Shown piece after piece: positions 6,802 through 9,786 of a stretch of DNA of 9,786 bases (within the stretch, counting starts at the first letter, position 1; every line of letters begins with the position of its first letter). The position numbers and the translations under genes are program-made. Origin of the DNA: DASXMT01 sp035569695 (GTDB taxonomy: Bacteria > Actinomycetota > Acidimicrobiia > Acidimicrobiales > RAAP-2); NCBI GenBank assembly GCA_035569695.1, contig DATMMO010000449.1, positions 1-9,786 of the forward strand. The letters run 5' to 3'. The notes beneath the pieces are model-generated. The model was not told the origin of the DNA. It ran no database searches and worked only from the letters and a program-made list of their open reading frames with translations.

Positions 6802-7179
6802 GTGCCCACGTCCGACGAGCTCAGAGCTTTCATTGCCACCTACGTCTCGACGCTGAACTCACGAGATCCCGATGGCATCGCCGCGCTGTTCGCCGAGGAC
6901 GCCGTCCAGGCCGATCCGGTGTCGAGCCCGCCCAACATCGGGCGGGATGCCATCCGTGTCTTCTTCACCGCCAGCATTGGAGCCAGCGAGGGATGGACGT
7001 TCTCGGCCCCCACCGTTCATACCTGCGGCAATCAGGTGGCCATCAACTTCCAGATCATGGTGAAGAGCAGCGGTACCACCATGACCATCGAGGGGATCGA
7101 GGTGTTCACCGTCGACCACGACGGCCTCATCTCGTCGGCCAACGCCTACTGGGACGAAGCAGACCTCGCCGTCTCGTAG
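6802..7179 (+). CDS. SnoaL/NTF2-like protein resembling ketosteroid delta-isomerase
   Basis: 125 residues with a GTG start preceded by GGAGG. The first half follows ketosteroid isomerase closely: YVSTLNSRDPDGIAALFAEDAVQADPV. Tyr14 and Asp38 fall exactly where the Comamonas enzyme has its oxyanion-hole Tyr14 and its general base Asp38. The position of Asp99 appears to be Glu100 (IEGIEVF against IDHF), and Tyr55 is Phe55. The fold is a small alpha+beta cone used by isomerases, dehydratases and hydrolases in a hydrophobic pocket. It could shift a double bond in a steroid-like or polyketide ketone, but the family is functionally diverse and the substrate is unknown. There is no signal peptide, so it should be cytoplasmic. 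It probably shares a transcript with the enoyl reductase 23 bases upstream. Its stop is 8 bases from that of the convergent LON-domain gene, so no separate terminator fits between them. Confidence 0.8.
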   Translation: MPTSDELRAFIATYVSTLNSRDPDGIAALFAEDAVQADPVSSPPNIGRDAIRVFFTASIGASEGWTFSAPTVHTCGNQVAINFQIMVKSSGTTMTIEGIEVFTVDHDGLISSANAYWDEADLAVS

Positions 7180-7187
7180 CGGGGCCC

Positions 7188-7874
7188 TCAGCCGGAGCCG
7201 TCGTCGTCGACCTCGTCCCGGTTGGAACCCCGGGCGAGCAGCTCGGACACATCGGCGGCCATGGCCTGGCACAGCTCGGTCAACGCCTCCATGCGAACCT
7301 TGGGATCATCGGTCTCGAGCAGGTGCTGGCGGTCCATCAGGTTCAAGGGAGCCAAGGCGCACAAGCGCCACGCCACCTCTTCGGCCTGGTCGCCGAGGTC
7401 GAGATCGTGGGGAAGGGCGGGAACGTCGCCCATCTCCGACAGCAGCCATCGCAAGCGTCGCACCGCGCTCTCCGCTGACGCCAGCGCCTGAGCGTCGACG
7501 GCCTCGAAGGGCAAGTCGGCGATCTCTTCCACCATGGCCTGGGGGTAGGGATCCTCAGGCATCCACTGGCGCACGCGGATGCGGCGGACGCCTCGGACCT
7601 CCAAGAACAGCCGGTTGCCGGTCAGTTGAGACCCCCGGTCGATCCGAACCACGGTGCCGGTGTCCACCCGCTGGTCGCCGCCACCCACCTCCGAGCCCCT
7701 GGTGATCATGACCACGCCGAACTCCCGATCCCGGTCGAGGCAGTCGGCGGTCAGGACCAGGTAGCGGGGCTCGAAGACCTGCAACGGCAGTTGACCGCCA
7801 GGGAAGACGACGGTCGAGAGCGGGAACATCCCCAGTGGCTTCGTCACGGCTGGCACCACTCCAGCCTGCCCCAT
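7188..7874 (-). CDS. Stand-alone LON substrate-binding domain protein
   Basis: 228 residues made almost entirely of the N-terminal LON (PUA-like) domain. MFPLSTVVFPGGQLPLQVFEPRY (residues 16 onward) is the family signature, followed by FGVVMITRGSEVGGG, a barrel strand LFLEVRGVRRIRV, and a helical second half including LLSEMGDVPALPHD. There is no ATPase or Ser-Lys protease domain, so it is not Lon itself. Such single-domain proteins are common in actinobacteria and other bacteria; a role in substrate recognition is assumed but not settled. The start is uncertain: ATG 7874 is preceded by GGCGGGG, a GTG at 7844 has GGAG upstream, and ATG 7829 begins exactly at the conserved MFPLS. The C-terminus is acidic (DEVDDDGSG). 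It lies 81 nt downstream of the DUF3097 gene, with the tandem palindromes in the gap. Confidence 0.88.
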   Translation of the reverse strand: MGQAGVVPAVTKPLGMFPLSTVVFPGGQLPLQVFEPRYLVLTADCLDRDREFGVVMITRGSEVGGGDQRVDTGTVVRIDRGSQLTGNRLFLEVRGVRRIRVRQWMPEDPYPQAMVEEIADLPFEAVDAQALASAESAVRRLRWLLSEMGDVPALPHDLDLGDQAEEVAWRLCALAPLNLMDRQHLLETDDPKVRMEALTELCQAMAADVSELLARGSNRDEVDDDGSG

Positions 7875-7898
7875 CCCCGCCGTCCGGGTCTGCCGGTC

Positions 7899-7952
7899 CG
7901 GCGACGGTGACCGGGGGTCACCGTGCGGCGACGGTGACCGGGGGTCACCGTG
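7899..7952. repeat. Two exact tandem 27-bp repeats, each containing a 21-bp inverted repeat
   Basis: Copies at 7899-7925 and 7926-7952 are identical and abut. Each contains ACGGTGACC-GGG-GGTCACCGT (arms 7904-7912/7916-7924 and 7931-7939/7943-7951). The first hairpin on the minus strand begins 4 nt after the DUF3097 stop codon, and the pair ends 24 nt before the ATG of the LON-domain gene. As RNA each would form a 9-bp stem with a 3-nt loop. There is no U-run after either stem, so a classical terminator is not supported, although tandem stems without U-runs have been proposed as terminators in actinobacteria. As DNA they could be a double operator. Confidence 0.9.
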
Positions 7953-7955
7953 GGC

Positions 7956-8783
7956 TCAGTGCGTATCGGTGACGAAGTCGATGAGCGCCTCCACCGCACC
8001 CACCAGCGGCGGCTCCAAGTCGACATAGGAGTCGACTGCGGCCAGGATGCGGCGCCACATGGTGATCGAGTCGGGCACGCCCAGGGCCTGGCACACGCCA
8101 CTCTTCCAATCGAGACCCATGGGGATGCTCGGCCAGGCGTCGAACCCCACCACCGCAGGCTTGACCGCCTCCCACACGTCGACATACGGAGTCCCAGTGA
8201 CCAGCACGCTGTCGTCGGTCATGGTGGCGGCCAGACGCGCCTCCTTGCTGCCCGGGACCAGATGGTCGACCAGCACGCCGAGCCGTCGAGCCGGCCCGGG
8301 CTTGAAGTGGCGCACGACGCCGGGCAGATGGTCGATGCCATCGAGCCGCTCGACCACGATGCCCTCGATTCGGAGGTCGTCCCCCCATACCCGTTCCACC
8401 AACTCGGCGTCATGGATCCCTTCGACCAGGATGCGACCGGCCCTGGCCACCCGGGCCGGCTGGCTGGGAACGGCTACCGAGCCCGACGCGGTGACCCCGG
8501 ATAAGACCGGCTTGGGTCCTCGGGGTCGGACCAAGGTCACCGTCCGACCCTCGACGGCGAACCCGCCCGGGCTCTCGCGGAACACCCGCTCGAGCCCCGT
8601 CTGACCCCGCAGCTCGACACCACCGGCCTCCAGCCGAACAACCGTGCCGCGAAAGCCCGAGGCCCGATGGGTGACCGCCAGTCCCGTCGTGGCTTCGACC
8701 TCTGGATAGATGGTCGCCCGTAGGGCCGGTCCGTCGATCGGTCCGGCCAGGATGCCTTTCATGGGATCCCATCGGGCGCACAT
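7956..8783 (-). CDS. DUF3097 family protein
   Basis: 275 residues from ATG 8783. The sequence follows the conserved actinobacterial DUF3097 family: ASGFRGTVVRLEAGGVEL, RTVTLVRP, TASGSVAVP, RVARAGRILVEGIHDAELVE, WGDDLRIEGIVVERLDGID, LGVLVDHLVPGSKEARLA, YVDVWEAVKP, GLDWKSGVC and DLEPPLVGAVEALIDFVTD. The family has no established function that I know. The VEGIHDA and LVDHLVPGSKEAR segments resemble the Glu and Asp motifs of Toprim domains, which hints at metal-dependent nucleic-acid chemistry; this is inference. I chose 8783 because TACCCT (8791-8796) lies 7 nt upstream, the leaderless pattern. The open frame reaches 8861 but would overlap the end of the chelatase gene and adds residues without family likeness; ATG 8762 (MKGILAG) is another option. 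It lies between the chelatase-D gene and the LON-domain gene, all on the minus strand. Confidence 0.87.
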   Translation of the reverse strand: MCARWDPMKGILAGPIDGPALRATIYPEVEATTGLAVTHRASGFRGTVVRLEAGGVELRGQTGLERVFRESPGGFAVEGRTVTLVRPRGPKPVLSGVTASGSVAVPSQPARVARAGRILVEGIHDAELVERVWGDDLRIEGIVVERLDGIDHLPGVVRHFKPGPARRLGVLVDHLVPGSKEARLAATMTDDSVLVTGTPYVDVWEAVKPAVVGFDAWPSIPMGLDWKSGVCQALGVPDSITMWRRILAAVDSYVDLEPPLVGAVEALIDFVTDTH

Positions 8784-8790
8784 CGCCCGG

Positions 8791-8796
8791 AGGGTA
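8791..8796 (-). promoter_or_regulatory. Candidate -10 element of the DUF3097 gene (leaderless)
   Basis: TACCCT on the minus strand fits TANNNT and is separated from the ATG at 8783 by exactly 7 nt, so transcription could start at or next to the A of the ATG. No ribosome site precedes that ATG. The -35 region shows no clear hexamer. Confidence 0.4.
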
Positions 8797-8841
8797 CACG
8801 GCTCGACCGGGCCAGCTCTGGATGGTGCGCGGTGCCGAAAC

Positions 8842-9786
8842 TCAGAGGCTCGGCAGAGCACTCCGCACGGCGTCGGCGATGGTCTCGGCCGAGAGATCGT
8901 CGACGGTGAGATACCGGGCCCCCATGGCCTCGGCCAACGGTCGGGCCAGGCCCAACCGAATGCCGGCCGGTGAGCCGCCGGCCGTGGTGGCCCCCTCGGC
9001 GTCGACCACCACCGCGCTCACCCCCTGGCGACGAACTGCTGCCGCGGCCACGAGGGACGCCTGGACCGGGTCCACGCCCCCCTCGGCGGCGGTGGCACGA
9101 CCGTCCGACACCAGCACCAACAACGGCCGATAGGACCCGCTGGTCGCCGCCCGGGCCAGGCCGAGCGCGGCATCGATTCCCGAGGCCAGCGGGGTGCGGC
9201 CACCGATGGGAAGCTCGCTCAGACGGGCCTGGGCCACCTCGGTGCTCCCGGTCGGACGCAGGGCGATGTCAGCACCATCTCCCCGGAAAGTGACCAGGGC
9301 CACTCGATCCCGGCGCTGGTAGGCATCGGTCAGAAGAGCCAGCACCGCCCCTTTGGCCGCAGCCATCCGCCCGTGGGCGCCCATGGAGCCGGACGCGTCC
9401 ACAGCCAGCACGACCAGGTTGGCGGCGCGCTCTTGCCGCACCGCCTCCCGCAGGTCCTGGTCCTCGATGGCCAGCGTCGTGCCGTGGCCCTGGCGGGTAG
9501 CGGCCGCCGTCACGGTGGCCGTGACGGCGATCGACCCCAACGGGCGCCCCCGTTCTGGTACCCGGTCCGATACCTGCCTCCCCCGATCGCCGACGGTCAC
9601 CGTGCGCCGACCCGAGGCCTGAGCGACCGACGTCACCGCCGCCGGCGACGTGGCTGCCTCGATCCGACGGACACGGCTGGGCGCGGTCCCGGGCTCGATC
9701 ACCTGCTCCCGGCCCGCAGCTTCGTCCTCGGGTCCCCCGTCCGAGGGCGTCCGGCCATCGTCGCCGGACTGCTCTCGTTGGCCGCC
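8842..9786 (-). CDS. vWA-domain C-terminal part of a magnesium/cobalt chelatase subunit D-like protein, cut by right edge
   Basis: The frame stays open to the right edge, so the GTG at 9702 is probably internal and the gene starts outside the window. About 28 codons beyond it are rich in Gly, Asp, Glu and Gln (DDGRTPSDGGPEDEAAG), like the acidic linker between the AAA+ and vWA domains of BchD/ChlD proteins. The vWA domain (about residues 93-286 counted from 9702) has a complete MIDAS: DASGSM (Asp102, Ser104, Ser106), Thr170 in GGRTPLASGIDAAL, and Asp200 in VSDGRAT. The stretch GRMAAAKGAVLALLTDAYQRRDRVALVTFRG is characteristic of Mg-chelatase D subunits and the related putative cobaltochelatases of actinobacteria. 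Such subunits work with an AAA+ ATPase and a large CobN/BchH subunit to insert a metal into a tetrapyrrole. Cobalt is more likely than magnesium in a non-phototroph, but nothing here shows which. Its stop lies 58 nt before the DUF3097 start. Confidence 0.88.
   Translation of the reverse strand, partial: GGQREQSGDDGRTPSDGGPEDEAAGREQVIEPGTAPSRVRRIEAATSPAAVTSVAQASGRRTVTVGDRGRQVSDRVPERGRPLGSIAVTATVTAAATRQGHGTTLAIEDQDLREAVRQERAANLVVLAVDASGSMGAHGRMAAAKGAVLALLTDAYQRRDRVALVTFRGDGADIALRPTGSTEVAQARLSELPIGGRTPLASGIDAALGLARAATSGSYRPLLVLVSDGRATAAEGGVDPVQASLVAAAAVRRQGVSAVVVDAEGATTAGGSPAGIRLGLARPLAEAMGARYLTVDDLSAETIADAVRSALPSL

Noticed and set aside
7899..7952. CRISPR array
   Set aside because: There are only two repeats and they abut with no spacer; no cas gene is present.
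8784..8861. N-terminal extension of DUF3097 to the ATG at 8861
   Set aside because: It would overlap the end of the chelatase gene and covers the candidate promoter TACCCT; its residues do not resemble the family.
1..9786. A new defence, mobile or biosynthetic system filling the window
   Set aside because: Nearly every gene belongs to a recognised housekeeping or cofactor family, base composition looks even, and no integrase, transposase, toxin-antitoxin or nuclease-helicase cluster is present.

Overview
The window is high-GC DNA (about two thirds G+C by eye). It reads as a chromosomal segment of an actinobacterium, probably a deep-branching one such as the Acidimicrobiia. The reasons are the gene content: an EF-G2 type elongation factor, an MshC-like ligase (mycothiol pathway), an F420-dependent NADP reductase, an InhA-like enoyl reductase, a DUF3097 protein, and a threonyl-tRNA synthetase overlapping an actinobacterial HIT phosphorylase gene. 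The lineage is inferred from protein families, not from a marker-gene search. I see no rRNA, tRNA, CRISPR array, insertion sequence, phage gene or attachment site. No stretch longer than 300 bases lacks a gene.

Layout. Bases 2-1381 (+) hold the C-terminal part of an EF-G-like GTPase cut by the left edge. It converges on a minus-strand cluster of four genes read from 5891 down to 1433: F420-dependent NADP reductase, MshC/CysS-family ligase, thrS, and HIT protein. Their spacings run from 17 nt, through a gap of about 75 nt before thrS, to a 4-nt overlap. A 98-bp divergent promoter region (5892-5989) with a perfect 20-bp palindrome separates this cluster from a plus-strand pair, an InhA/FabI-like enoyl reductase and a ketosteroid-isomerase-like SnoaL/NTF2 protein (5990-7179). 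These converge on three further minus-strand genes: a stand-alone LON substrate-binding domain protein (7188-7874), a DUF3097 protein (7956-8783), and the C-terminal vWA half of a Mg/Co-chelatase D-type subunit that runs off the right edge (8842-9786).

How the genes may work together. The ThrS-HIT pair links aminoacyl-tRNA synthesis, which generates diadenosine polyphosphates as a by-product, to an enzyme of the Ap4A-phosphorylase type. The F420 reductase and the MshC-like ligase both belong to actinobacterial redox-cofactor metabolism. The enoyl reductase and SnoaL-like protein probably share a transcript, and the second could act on a lipid or steroid-like substrate.

Most of the window is recognisable housekeeping or cofactor metabolism, and I do not see a clear new multi-gene system. 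The items most worth a second look are the exact tandem pair of 27-bp repeats, each holding a 9-bp-arm palindrome (7899-7952); a Toprim-like motif pattern in DUF3097; the mixed MshC/CysS signature of the ligase at 4075-5217; the palindrome between the divergent genes; and substituted active-site positions in the isomerase-like and enoyl-reductase proteins.
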